This document shows positions 1-5,781 of a stretch of DNA of 7,276 bases, in pieces; the first letter of the stretch is position 1; each line of letters starts with the position of its first letter. Origin of the DNA: Pseudomonadota bacterium (GTDB lineage: Bacteria; Pseudomonadota; Zetaproteobacteria; Mariprofundales; Mariprofundaceae); contig NVTQ01000005.1 in NCBI GenBank assembly GCA_002401635.1, positions 7,519 to 14,794 on the forward strand. The letters run 5' to 3'. A program made the position numbers and the translations under genes. The notes beneath the pieces were generated by a model, which saw only the letters and a list, made by a program, of their open reading frames with translations, did not search any database and was not told where the DNA came from.

Positions 1-403
1 CATTTACATTTACATGGCAATGATACCAAAGTGTGCCTGGGCGATCGGCCTTCATTTTATATGTAAATGTTTCTCCTGGCTTAATGGGTAATTGTGTAAT
101 CCCTGGAACGCCATCATTGCGCCACGTGCCTTTTTGATGAAAACCATGCCAATGAATGGTATGCGGCAAAGATGTATTGTTGGTTAGATGAATAATTAAA
201 TCATCGCCTTCTTTGGCATGAATTAATGGACCTGGAACTTGGCGGTTAAATGCAAACACCTTGTAATTCAAATCTGGCGCGACCGCGATGGTCATCTCAT
301 CAATCGTCATGTTCATTTCGCGTGTTGCTGCTTGAGCTGTCATAGACATACCCAGTGCAAACACGACCAGTGCCAGTGTTGTTACCCTCTTAAATATATT
401 CAT
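1..403 (-). CDS. Secreted two-domain multicopper oxidase, N-terminal part (cut by window edge)
   Basis: The first 134 codons of an exported copper oxidase are present; the rest lies beyond the left edge. Residues 1-25 form a Sec signal peptide (Lys/Arg-containing start, hydrophobic core, cleavage after AQA). The mature part starts a cupredoxin domain of the Cu-oxidase_3 type. HTIHWHG (81-87) provides the His-x-His pair of a trinuclear copper centre, and WYHCH (126-130) provides two more copper-binding His around a Cys. A Cys at this point in domain 1 implies a type 1 blue copper site in the first domain. By family knowledge this is the arrangement of 'type C' two-domain oxidases such as the Nitrosomonas europaea enzyme; that subtype is inferred, because domain 2 is not visible. 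The substrate is unknown and could be metal ions, phenols or another electron donor. The start is secure: AAGGGAGG at 413-420 lies 9 nt upstream. The gene has its own promoter, so it is probably not co-transcribed with the DUF481 gene. Confidence 0.87.
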   Translation of the reverse strand, partial: MNIFKRVTTLALVVFALGMSMTAQAATREMNMTIDEMTIAVAPDLNYKVFAFNRQVPGPLIHAKEGDDLIIHLTNNTSLPHTIHWHGFHQKGTWRNDGVPGITQLPIKPGETFTYKMKADRPGTLWYHCHVNVN

Positions 404-471
404 TAAATAATACCTCCCTTACAAAATAAAAATTAAAGAAATCACTCAAACTATGGAAATCCATAAGGCGC

Positions 472-500
472 ATTAAAAATACATCTTATAAAATTGTCAA
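472..500 (-). promoter_or_regulatory. Sigma70-type promoter of the multicopper oxidase gene
   Basis: Read on the minus strand, a perfect -35 box TTGACA (495-500) is followed after 17 nt by TTTAAT (472-477), five of six matches to the -10 consensus. The transcript would start near 465 and leave a leader of about 60 nt. That leader begins with a small hairpin, TATGG/CCATA (452-465), and ends with the strong ribosome binding site at 413-420. Confidence 0.7.
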
Positions 501-513
501 GCTTTCAGACAAT
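493..513. promoter_or_regulatory. Operator-like inverted repeat over the -35 box
   Basis: ATTGTC (493-498) and GACAAT (508-513) form perfect 6-bp arms separated by 9 nt. The left arm overlaps the -35 box of the multicopper oxidase promoter. The size and position fit a dimeric regulator site, but it does not match the CueR/MerR operator pattern I know, so no regulator is proposed. Confidence 0.4.
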
Positions 514-567
514 ATCAATCACGCCACCCATCACACAAACGTTAACACGGGCAACAACAAATATTAA

Positions 568-587
568 GTTTTTTTAATTAAACAAAC
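568..587. repeat. AT-rich 20-bp near-palindrome in the DUF481/oxidase gap
   Basis: The two 10-nt halves, centred on TTAATTAA, are complementary except for one base pair. It lies just past the DUF481 stop codon. It is not GC-rich and lacks a classical terminator stem, so its role is open: a weak terminator, a protein site, or chance in AT-rich DNA. Confidence 0.3.
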
Positions 588-612
588 TCTGCGAGCCTAA
601 GATTGAAAAAAT

Positions 613-1404
613 CTAAAAATGATATTCTATTCCTGTCTGATAGCTGACATTGGTCTTGACTGTACCCACGGGTGGGCGCGAGTCATAGCTCACCTCAAGC
701 GTAAGGCTCAAAGCCAAATGATCGGTGAGTGAAACCTTTAACGATGTATCATTCAATATACGCAAATCAGCCAGTGACCGCCATGCTGGTTGCACATAAA
801 TGGTTTCATGTAACTTAGTATGTTCATTGAATAAATAATCTGCGGTCATATATGTGCTGGCTCGCCAAAGGTATGACTTGGCATGAACGACACTTTTACG
901 TAATTCCTCATACTCATAGAATGTCCCCAAACCAAGATGAAAACGCCATCCATCTCGTTTTTGAGACCATCGCACACCACCACCCAACAATGTTCGCAAC
1001 TGCAAATTGGCAAATTCATCCTGCTGCGCCTGCCCAAAAGCTTCAAGCGCCCAAGCTTCGTCCAAAGCATGACGATGGCGTAAGTGGATATAACTTTTAT
1101 TGGCATTTCGTACCGCACGACTTTGACCATACTTATAATTCAATGCCAAAATTTCGGTATCTTTACCATGATTCCAACGTAACAAAGCACTACCTTCAAC
1201 ACCATTGGTTGTCACGTTGCCACGATCACCATTTGCAGATAACGCAATTTTTCCTGCCAAGCCTTCTTCATCCATAAGCAGTGTCGTATCTTCGGCATTC
1301 ACAATAGCCAATGCTTGTGCAGGAAATAAAAACAGAAGCATTACGCCAAGTTTCACACACTTGCTAACATCTGTTTTTTGAAAAATAGTACAATTCAATA
1401 ACAT
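613..1404 (-). CDS. DUF481-family outer-membrane beta-barrel protein
   Basis: This 263-residue exported protein has a Sec signal peptide: basic residues up to position 18, a hydrophobic core (LGVMLLFLF) and a cleavage site after ALA at 31-33. The mature part alternates polar and hydrophobic residues as transmembrane beta-strands do. It carries family-like segments such as LRTLLGGGVRWSQ and DSRPPVGTVKT, and ends in YHF, the terminal aromatic signal used for barrel insertion. Together these fit DUF481, called 'salt-induced outer membrane protein' in some species; the molecular function is not established. The start is supported by AGAAGGG at 1412-1418, 7 nt upstream; the later Met22 would destroy the signal peptide. 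It lies downstream of cstA on the same strand, separated by a 149-bp repeat element, and may depend on cstA read-through or on a promoter inside that element. The stop is TAG at 613-615, with no clear terminator after it. Confidence 0.85.
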   Translation of the reverse strand: MLLNCTIFQKTDVSKCVKLGVMLLFLFPAQALAIVNAEDTTLLMDEEGLAGKIALSANGDRGNVTTNGVEGSALLRWNHGKDTEILALNYKYGQSRAVRNANKSYIHLRHRHALDEAWALEAFGQAQQDEFANLQLRTLLGGGVRWSQKRDGWRFHLGLGTFYEYEELRKSVVHAKSYLWRASTYMTADYLFNEHTKLHETIYVQPAWRSLADLRILNDTSLKVSLTDHLALSLTLEVSYDSRPPVGTVKTNVSYQTGIEYHF

Positions 1405-1411
1405 ATAAAAA

Positions 1412-1418
1412 CCCTTCT
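1412..1418 (-). promoter_or_regulatory. Ribosome binding site fixing the DUF481 start
   Basis: AGAAGGG on the minus strand lies 7 nt before the ATG at 1404. It is immediately outside the repeat element ending at 1426, so the element did not remove the translation signal. Confidence 0.6.
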
Positions 1419-1425
1419 TATTTGG

Positions 1426-1574
1426 TAACTATTCAGCATCGTTATAAATCAGCTTATAGCTATTCAGATTGCCGTGTTTTTTCTGATAGCAAGGCAGAAA
1501 AGCGCAGCTTACTTCTGTAAGTGAGCATTTTTCAACGCTGCTAGCAGGAAAATAAACGGTGAACTGAATAGTTA
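1426..1574. repeat. 149-bp MITE-like inverted-repeat element
   Basis: The ends are perfect 11-bp inverted copies: TAACTATTCAG (1426-1436) and CTGAATAGTTA (1564-1574). The interior is also an imperfect palindrome, folding around CTTAC-TTCT-GTAAG near the middle. Another CTATTCAG occurs inside, near the left end. No protein is encoded. If TA is taken as a duplicated target, the element proper is flanked by TA on each side, as IS630/Tc1-mariner-derived MITEs are; that assignment is inference. It fills the gap between cstA and the DUF481 gene, and its right TIR contains the cstA stop codon. A possible -10, TATAAC (minus strand, 1441-1446), lacks a good -35. Confidence 0.7.
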
Positions 1575-3260
1575 TGTATTACGCTCAGCGCGAATATTCT
1601 TCATAACCAATAAACCTTCAATCAACACCCACATAGCCAATAAAAAGATGACCGTACCGACACTGGCTACAGCCCACTGCTCTTTGCCTATAGCTTCGCT
1701 CACACCCATAATCATGCCTGAAATGGTCGCGCCAAGAACCAATAACATGGGTAATAAAGTGTAGAGAATCGGTTTTTTCTTGCGGTATAAATAAATGGTT
1801 ACCGTTAGTAATGTCATGCCTGCTAAAATCTGATTGGTTGTGCCAAATAGCGTCCAAAGGAATAACCCTGCTGGTTTGCCATCCACTTCAAAAAATGCAA
1901 AAAAACCAATCGCAGAAACAGCCAAAAATGTCGCCAAATAGCGATTATCCAAAGCTTTAATATTCAGAGTGTTGCCAATCTCTTGCAAGTTAAAGCGCAA
2001 TAGCCGTGCGCCTGTATCCACAGAGGTCATGGCAAAACCAACCACCACCACGCTGATAAAAGCCGCCGCATAATCCACGGGCACACCCAATTGATGAATA
2101 AAATTGGCATTACCCTGAATAAACACGCCTAATTTTTGATGCAAACCAACCGCTTTATCCCATGAACCATAAAATTGTTCCCAATCAGCACGTGTGGCAA
2201 AAGCGCCTGCTGTTGTTGCCAATACGGCAAGCAATGCCAATAAAGACTCACCAATCATGCCTCCATAACCAATCAAGGGAGCATCGGTCTCTTTATCCAG
2301 TTGTTTGGATGTGGTTCCTGATGCCACCAAACCATGAAAGCCTGACACCGCACCGCAAGCAATCACGATAAATAAGAAAGGCAACATCGGTGGTGCGCCT
2401 TCTGGATGCAGGTTAATGGCTGGCGCAACCCATTCGGGGTCAAGCATAAAAAAGCCAATCAACATCATAAAAAGTGCCAGATAAAGTAATAATGAATTAA
2501 GAAAGTCTCGCGGTTGCAAAAGTAGCCAAACAGGCAACACACTGGCTATAAACGCATAAATCAATAGTGACCATGTCCAATCATGGGCGGTAAAACCTGT
2601 AATCGGATGCTCCAAACCCCATGCCGTCGTCAGTAACATGGCGATAAAACCCACTGCAATCAACGGCCATACAGGTAGGTTCTTTTTATATACGAGGAAA
2701 CCAATCACCATGGCGATAAGCATCAAGCTATAGGTAGGAAACACCGCTTCGGGATGCGCCGTGGCAGGAATATTTGCCAAATCAGGTGCGGCAAACAGCC
2801 CTGAAATAACCAATACAAACACGCCCATTGCCAAAGCCACAAGAAAGAAAATAACCAACAAAAAGAGCAAGCGAGTACGCGGTGAAATAACATCACGGGC
2901 AATCGTACCCACACTTTGACCTTTAAATCTCGATGATAATACAAGCGCAGTAAAATCATGCACCGCACCAATCAATAATGTGCCAAATACCACCCAACAT
3001 AAAGCGGGAACCCAACCCCAAATCACCGCAATCGCAGGGCCAAGCATGGGTGCCAAGCCTGCAATCGAAGCATAATGGTGTCCAAATAGGATATATTTAT
3101 TCGACGGCACGTAATCCACACCATCACGCATAGCATGCGCGGGGGTCTGGGCATTTTCATCCAATTCAAAAACTTTCGTTGCCAATATACCCTTGGCATA
3201 AAAGCGATAAAACAACAAATATAAACACAAAACCAGAATGGCCATCACAACGGGTGACAT
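1572..3260 (-). CDS. cstA: CstA-family membrane transporter (carbon starvation protein), short form
   Basis: This 562-residue integral membrane protein has many hydrophobic helices along its whole length. Family signatures in order are: DGVDYVPSNKYILFGHHYA (46-64) followed by a GPAIA segment, GAVHDF (98-103), LLLQPRDFLNS (246-256), ACGAVSGFHG and SGTTSKQL (301-321), SVDTGARLLRFNLQE (413-427) and LFGTTNQILAGM (471-482). These match the CstA domain and its C-terminal five-helix region. Characterised E. coli members, CstA and BtsT, import pyruvate or are linked to peptide uptake; the substrate here is not shown. At 562 residues it is shorter than the roughly 700-residue E. coli forms, as in many other bacteria. 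An AAGGAGGGG site starts a few bases before the ATG at 3260. Upstream lies a 162-bp repeat element that must contain or border its promoter; I see no convincing -35/-10 pair. The stop codon TAA is supplied by the downstream 149-bp repeat. Confidence 0.93.
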   Translation of the reverse strand: MSPVVMAILVLCLYLLFYRFYAKGILATKVFELDENAQTPAHAMRDGVDYVPSNKYILFGHHYASIAGLAPMLGPAIAVIWGWVPALCWVVFGTLLIGAVHDFTALVLSSRFKGQSVGTIARDVISPRTRLLFLLVIFFLVALAMGVFVLVISGLFAAPDLANIPATAHPEAVFPTYSLMLIAMVIGFLVYKKNLPVWPLIAVGFIAMLLTTAWGLEHPITGFTAHDWTWSLLIYAFIASVLPVWLLLQPRDFLNSLLLYLALFMMLIGFFMLDPEWVAPAINLHPEGAPPMLPFLFIVIACGAVSGFHGLVASGTTSKQLDKETDAPLIGYGGMIGESLLALLAVLATTAGAFATRADWEQFYGSWDKAVGLHQKLGVFIQGNANFIHQLGVPVDYAAAFISVVVVGFAMTSVDTGARLLRFNLQEIGNTLNIKALDNRYLATFLAVSAIGFFAFFEVDGKPAGLFLWTLFGTTNQILAGMTLLTVTIYLYRKKKPILYTLLPMLLVLGATISGMIMGVSEAIGKEQWAVASVGTVIFLLAMWVLIEGLLVMKNIRAERNT

Positions 3261-3277
3261 ATCCCCTCCTTCCTTTG

Positions 3278-3439
3278 GGGAGCCTCGAAAAACCTAGCTA
3301 TTTCGTTAAACTTGCCTTTTTCACCTGTAACTTCGTTGAATGAAAAGCGAAATAGCTAAGGCTATTCCCCATTTCATCACGCCTTGCTACAGCCGAAAAA
3401 TAACGGCGTTTAACTCATGCGAGGTTTTTCGAGGCTCCC
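3278..3439. repeat. 162-bp MITE-like element between cstA and the isomerase gene
   Basis: Perfect 18-bp terminal inverted repeats, GGGAGCCTCGAAAAACCT at 3278-3295 and its complement at 3422-3439, bound a non-coding stretch. Inside is a second perfect inverted pair, TAGCTATTTCG (3295-3305) and CGAAATAGCTA (3348-3358), plus a short ACGCC/GGCGT pair (3379-3383, 3405-3409). A diverged partial copy of the left end occurs at 7220-7276 in the same orientation, which shows this is a dispersed repeat family. It occupies nearly the whole divergent intergenic space. I could not identify a clear target-site duplication. Confidence 0.8.
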
Positions 3440-3443
3440 TTTT

Positions 3444-3460
3444 ATTGTACTAAATACAAT
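3444..3460. promoter_or_regulatory. Operator-like inverted repeat upstream of the isomerase gene
   Basis: ATTGTA (3444-3449) and TACAAT (3455-3460) are perfect 6-bp arms around CTAAA. It lies about 20 bp before the preferred start at 3480 and directly after the 162-bp element. The right arm, TACAAT, also resembles a -10 box, which would give a very short leader, but no fitting -35 is visible. Confidence 0.35.
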
Positions 3461-3479
3461 GCTCGCTAAGCTAACCGCC

Positions 3480-4358
3480 ATGAAAGCCAAAATCACTTAT
3501 CTATCGCTCTGCTGCCTTTTGTTAACATCCTGCCAAGAGGCGCAAGATGTACATATGGTCAACAACATACAACAAACACCCATTGCTCAGGTCGGCACAC
3601 AAACCATTTACAAAGAGGATGTGGATGCAGAATTGCGTGATTTGCCCAGCCATTTGCAATATTTAAGTCAAAACAAAAGAGCCCGTCAAAAAATATTAAA
3701 CACACTTATTCGACGCTCTGTACTTAGCCAACAAGCCTTCGCCCTAGGCTTGGATCAAGATACACTGGTGCATAGGCGCATCAATCGCAGCCGTGATTCG
3801 ATTATGATTGAAGCCTTGCGTGATTGGGAATTATCTCAGATCACCACCCCAAACGACAAAGATATTCAAACATATTACAAGCTGCATATCAGCGACTTCA
3901 CCATCCCAGAACAAATTCATGCGCGGCATATTCTTGTCCGTCAAAAAAGCGAAGCCTTGGCTATTCTCAAGCAACTTAAACAACACAAAGATGATTTTGC
4001 ATCACTGGCAGCCCAGTATTCCATCGATGATAGCAATAAATCCCGTGGTGGTGATTTAAATTGGTTTCCACATGGTATTATGGTTGCCGATTTTGAAAAA
4101 GTTGCTTTTGCGCTCAAAAATATCGGCGATATTAGTAAACCTGTAAAAACACAATATGGCTGGCATATTATTGAATTACTTGGCAAACGCCCTGCCTACA
4201 AACAAACCTTGGAAGAGGCTCAAGACGAAATTTTACAAATTTTGCGCCAGCAAGCACTTGATAGCTGGATGAATGATTTGGTAAAAGACAGTCAGATAAA
4301 TATTATCAATAATGATGACTTAGAGCCAACCTTGCAACTGCCTATCAATCAACCCTGA
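3480..4358 (+). CDS. Parvulin-type peptidyl-prolyl cis-trans isomerase, predicted outer-membrane lipoprotein
   Basis: From ATG 3480 the protein has 292 residues. It begins with a lipoprotein signal, MKAKITYLSLCCLLL followed by lipobox LTSC, with the lipidated Cys at 18. Gln at +2 rather than Asp predicts sorting to the outer membrane. Residues about 35-120 form a SurA_N/PpiC-like helical chaperone region. Residues about 145-237 are a rotamase domain: HARHIL (147-152), SRGGDLNWF (188-196), and QYGWHII (225-231) with the conserved second His. It probably helps fold exported proteins facing the periplasm. The frame stays open upstream to ATG 3417, but those codons lie in the repeat's terminal inverted repeat and would bury the signal peptide. 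ATG 3459 is also possible. None of the three has a strong ribosome binding site, so the start is uncertain. The 3' end overlaps hemH by 39 bp, tail to tail. An EpsD-like exosortase-associated role is a possible alternative, but nothing nearby supports it. Confidence 0.88.
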   Translation: MKAKITYLSLCCLLLTSCQEAQDVHMVNNIQQTPIAQVGTQTIYKEDVDAELRDLPSHLQYLSQNKRARQKILNTLIRRSVLSQQAFALGLDQDTLVHRRINRSRDSIMIEALRDWELSQITTPNDKDIQTYYKLHISDFTIPEQIHARHILVRQKSEALAILKQLKQHKDDFASLAAQYSIDDSNKSRGGDLNWFPHGIMVADFEKVAFALKNIGDISKPVKTQYGWHIIELLGKRPAYKQTLEEAQDEILQILRQQALDSWMNDLVKDSQINIINNDDLEPTLQLPINQP

Positions 4359-5342
4359 TAGATAATCAATATGTCCCTTCTGCGCATTGAGTGCAGGGAT
4401 ATAACGCAATGTTCCACCACCTGACTCTGAGAGTATTCCAGCATTTTCCATGCTGATTTCTTCCAATGTTTCAAGGCAATCCGCAGAAAAACCTGGGCAA
4501 ATAACATCCACATCACCCACCCCATCTGTGCCCCATGCCTTTAATGTCATGTCGGTATAAGGTTCAATCCACGGTTCACGACCAAAACGTGATTGAAATG
4601 TCACCTTGCAATACGCTTCATCCAGCTCTAGGGCTTCACGCAATAAACGCCCTGTTTTCCAACACAAGCATGGATATGGATCACCCGCTTTAAAATAACG
4701 CTGCGGAATACCATGAAAAGATAACAATAAGCGTTCGCCCTTACCGTTTTTATCCCAATGCGCCCGCACACTATCTGCCAAAGCCTGAATATAGCCCGCA
4801 TCATCGTGATACCCATCCACCATTCGCAAGGCAGGTACACGTCGCCACTTTTTCAATACATCCGCTACCGCATCAAAGGTTGAAGCCGTCGTTGTGGCAG
4901 AATATTGCGGATACAATGGCAACACCAGAATCTTGTCACAGCCTTTATCTTTTAATGATTCTAAAGCTGATTTCACTGATGGATTGCCATAACGCATCGC
5001 CAACTCCACCACCACATCGTCACCATATTTCTCAGCCAACTTCGATGCAATCGCCTTTTCTTGCGCACGGCTGATTGCCATCAAAGGCGAACCACCTTTC
5101 GTCCACACTTTTTGATACGCTGCGGCTGATTTCTTAGGGCGAATATTTAAAATAACACCGTTTAATACCAACCACCACAACCAGCGTGGCTGCTCCACCA
5201 CACGCGGATCCCAAAGGAATTCTTTTAAATAACGTTTCACAGCCGCAGGTGTTGCTTCATCAGGCGTACCCAAATTGGTTAATAACACCCCTACTTTATC
5301 ATGTGTCTTAGCTGGATGTTTATGTTGAGATGCTTCTGTCAT
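4320..5342 (-). CDS. hemH: Ferrochelatase (haem synthase)
   Basis: This 340-residue enzyme inserts Fe2+ into protoporphyrin IX, the last step of the protoporphyrin haem pathway, and acts in the cytoplasm or at the inner membrane surface. It closely resembles E. coli HemH along its length: VGVLLTNLGTP (17-27), GGSPLM (83-88), LPLYPQYSATT (141-151), LSFHGIPQRY (207-216) with the metal-binding/catalytic His210, TFQSRFGREPW (248-258), CPGFSADCLETLEE (282-295) with Glu291 as the expected catalytic acid, and YIPALN (314-319). E. coli HemH has 320 residues; the extra length is a short N-terminal tail and a few C-terminal residues. The start at 5342 is chosen because AAGGGG (5349-5354) lies 6 nt upstream; ATG 5345 directly before it is only 3 nt away. 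The frame runs back to GTG 5408, without an SD and with residues foreign to the family. No clear promoter is visible. Confidence 0.96.
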   Translation of the reverse strand: MTEASQHKHPAKTHDKVGVLLTNLGTPDEATPAAVKRYLKEFLWDPRVVEQPRWLWWLVLNGVILNIRPKKSAAAYQKVWTKGGSPLMAISRAQEKAIASKLAEKYGDDVVVELAMRYGNPSVKSALESLKDKGCDKILVLPLYPQYSATTTASTFDAVADVLKKWRRVPALRMVDGYHDDAGYIQALADSVRAHWDKNGKGERLLLSFHGIPQRYFKAGDPYPCLCWKTGRLLREALELDEAYCKVTFQSRFGREPWIEPYTDMTLKAWGTDGVGDVDVICPGFSADCLETLEEISMENAGILSESGGGTLRYIPALNAQKGHIDYLSGLIDRQLQGWL

Positions 5343-5348
5343 CATTCG

Positions 5349-5354
5349 CCCCTT
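5349..5354 (-). promoter_or_regulatory. Ribosome binding site choosing the hemH start
   Basis: AAGGGG lies 6 nt before ATG 5342 and 3 nt before ATG 5345, which favours the second of two tandem ATG codons. Its first bases overlap the stop codon of a possible 12-codon upstream frame (5353-5391). Confidence 0.55.
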
Positions 5355-5391
5355 ACCATACCGCGCAGCATAACTGCATAACAAGTAACAT
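5353..5391 (-). other. Possible leader ORF of 12 codons before hemH
   Basis: ATG at 5391 is preceded by AAGGG (5396-5400) with a 4-nt gap and opens a frame for MLLVMQLCCAVW, ending in TAA at 5353-5355. The stop overlaps the hemH ribosome binding site, the geometry expected for translational coupling. A frame this short could easily occur by chance. Confidence 0.2.
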
Positions 5392-5461
5392 ATAACCCTT
5401 AAAAGCACCTGTGCGACTTCTTATAACGCATCTCCCTTGGCAGCGTTTCCATGATATAAAC

Positions 5462-5525
5462 AACATATACAGACAGATAAATTGAAATTTATACTAGAAT
5501 TACATAAATTATCATTTTATGCCAT
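5462..5525. repeat. 64-bp direct repeat, left copy
   Basis: This matches 7053-7116 in the same orientation at 56 of 64 positions, with 24 bases (5498-5521) identical. It contains the palindrome ATAAATT-GA-AATTTAT and a CATAAA/TTTATG inverted pair. It lies upstream of hemH and abuts the left end of the 206-bp element. It could hold the hemH promoter, but I found no convincing -35/-10 pair. Confidence 0.7.
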
Positions 5526-5728
5526 TACTGCCCGACGAAAGTCGTATATCGTCATACCCGACTTGATCGGGTATCCAGAATGCCTTTCAAACACTGGATT
5601 CCCGCCTGCGCGGGAATGACGTTCAGGCATAGGTATTATTTACTATCCCACAAGCGGATAGCTGTAATAAAAGTCTTACGCCATAAGCTTTAGGAGGGTA
5701 AATATAGAAGTTTCGCCGGGCAGTAGTG
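5523..5728. repeat. 206-bp MITE-like element between hemH and the DUF4010 gene
   Basis: The ends are imperfect 20-bp inverted repeats, 17 of 20 matching, with the shared core TACTGCCCG (5523-5542 and 5709-5728). Inside are a 72-bp double hairpin and a further hairpin, TTACTATCC paired with GGATA...GTAA (5640-5667). An AGGAGG at 5692-5697 has no usable start codon behind it. No protein is encoded. It separates two divergent genes and so sits in the upstream region of both. Confidence 0.6.
5550..5621. repeat. 72-bp dRS3-like double-hairpin repeat, nested
   Basis: Two 8-bp-arm hairpins, ATACCCGA/TCGGGTAT (5554-5574) and ATTCCCGC/GCGGGAAT (5598-5617), are arranged as halves of a larger inverted repeat: outer CGTCAT/ATGACG and inner TCCAG/CTGGA. 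The second hairpin matches the Neisseria dRS3 pattern ATTCCC-N8-GGGAAT. Such CGTCAT...ATGACG repeats are common in many proteobacterial genomes. It lies wholly inside the 206-bp element. Confidence 0.75.
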
Positions 5729-5742
5729 AAGATAAATACATC

Positions 5743-5774
5743 TTGAATCCAAGCAGGTTAAAAACGACTATAAT
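5743..5774 (+). promoter_or_regulatory. Possible promoter of the DUF4010 gene with start at the ATG
   Basis: A perfect -10 box TATAAT (5769-5774) lies 7 nt before ATG 5782, so transcription would begin at or next to the start codon and give a leaderless mRNA. A weak -35, TTGAAT (5743-5748), is 20 nt away, longer than ideal. Confidence 0.4.
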
Positions 5775-5781
5775 CAAGGTT

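Noticed and set aside
852..1277. A 141-codon plus-strand open frame opposite the DUF481 gene, rich in His
   Set aside because: It is antisense to a gene with a signal peptide, family motifs and an SD; its His-rich, low-complexity composition is typical of a shadow frame.
1426..3439. The repeats at 1426-1574 and 3278-3439 acting as ends of a composite transposon carrying cstA
   Set aside because: They are different families with unrelated terminal repeats and no transposase, and cstA looks like an ordinary resident gene.
5343..5408. Longer hemH form starting at GTG 5408
   Set aside because: It has no ribosome binding site, the extra residues do not resemble ferrochelatases, and AAGGGG sits correctly before ATG 5342.
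5550..5621. Reading the paired hairpins as a rho-independent terminator
   Set aside because: They lie in the divergent region upstream of both hemH and the DUF4010 gene, lack a T-run directly after the stems, and match a known dispersed repeat type.
5550..5621. CRISPR repeats
   Set aside because: There are only two related hairpins in inverted arrangement, without repeated units or regular spacers; nothing elsewhere in the window looks like an array.
5622..5708. A riboswitch before the DUF4010 gene (hairpins followed by AGGAGG)
   Set aside because: No conserved aptamer core I know is recognisable, and AGGAGG has no start codon at a usable distance; it lies inside a repeat element.
5743..5781. 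DUF4010 protein starting at TTG 5743
   Set aside because: TTG is a rare start with no good SD, and the family homology begins only after the ATG at 5782.
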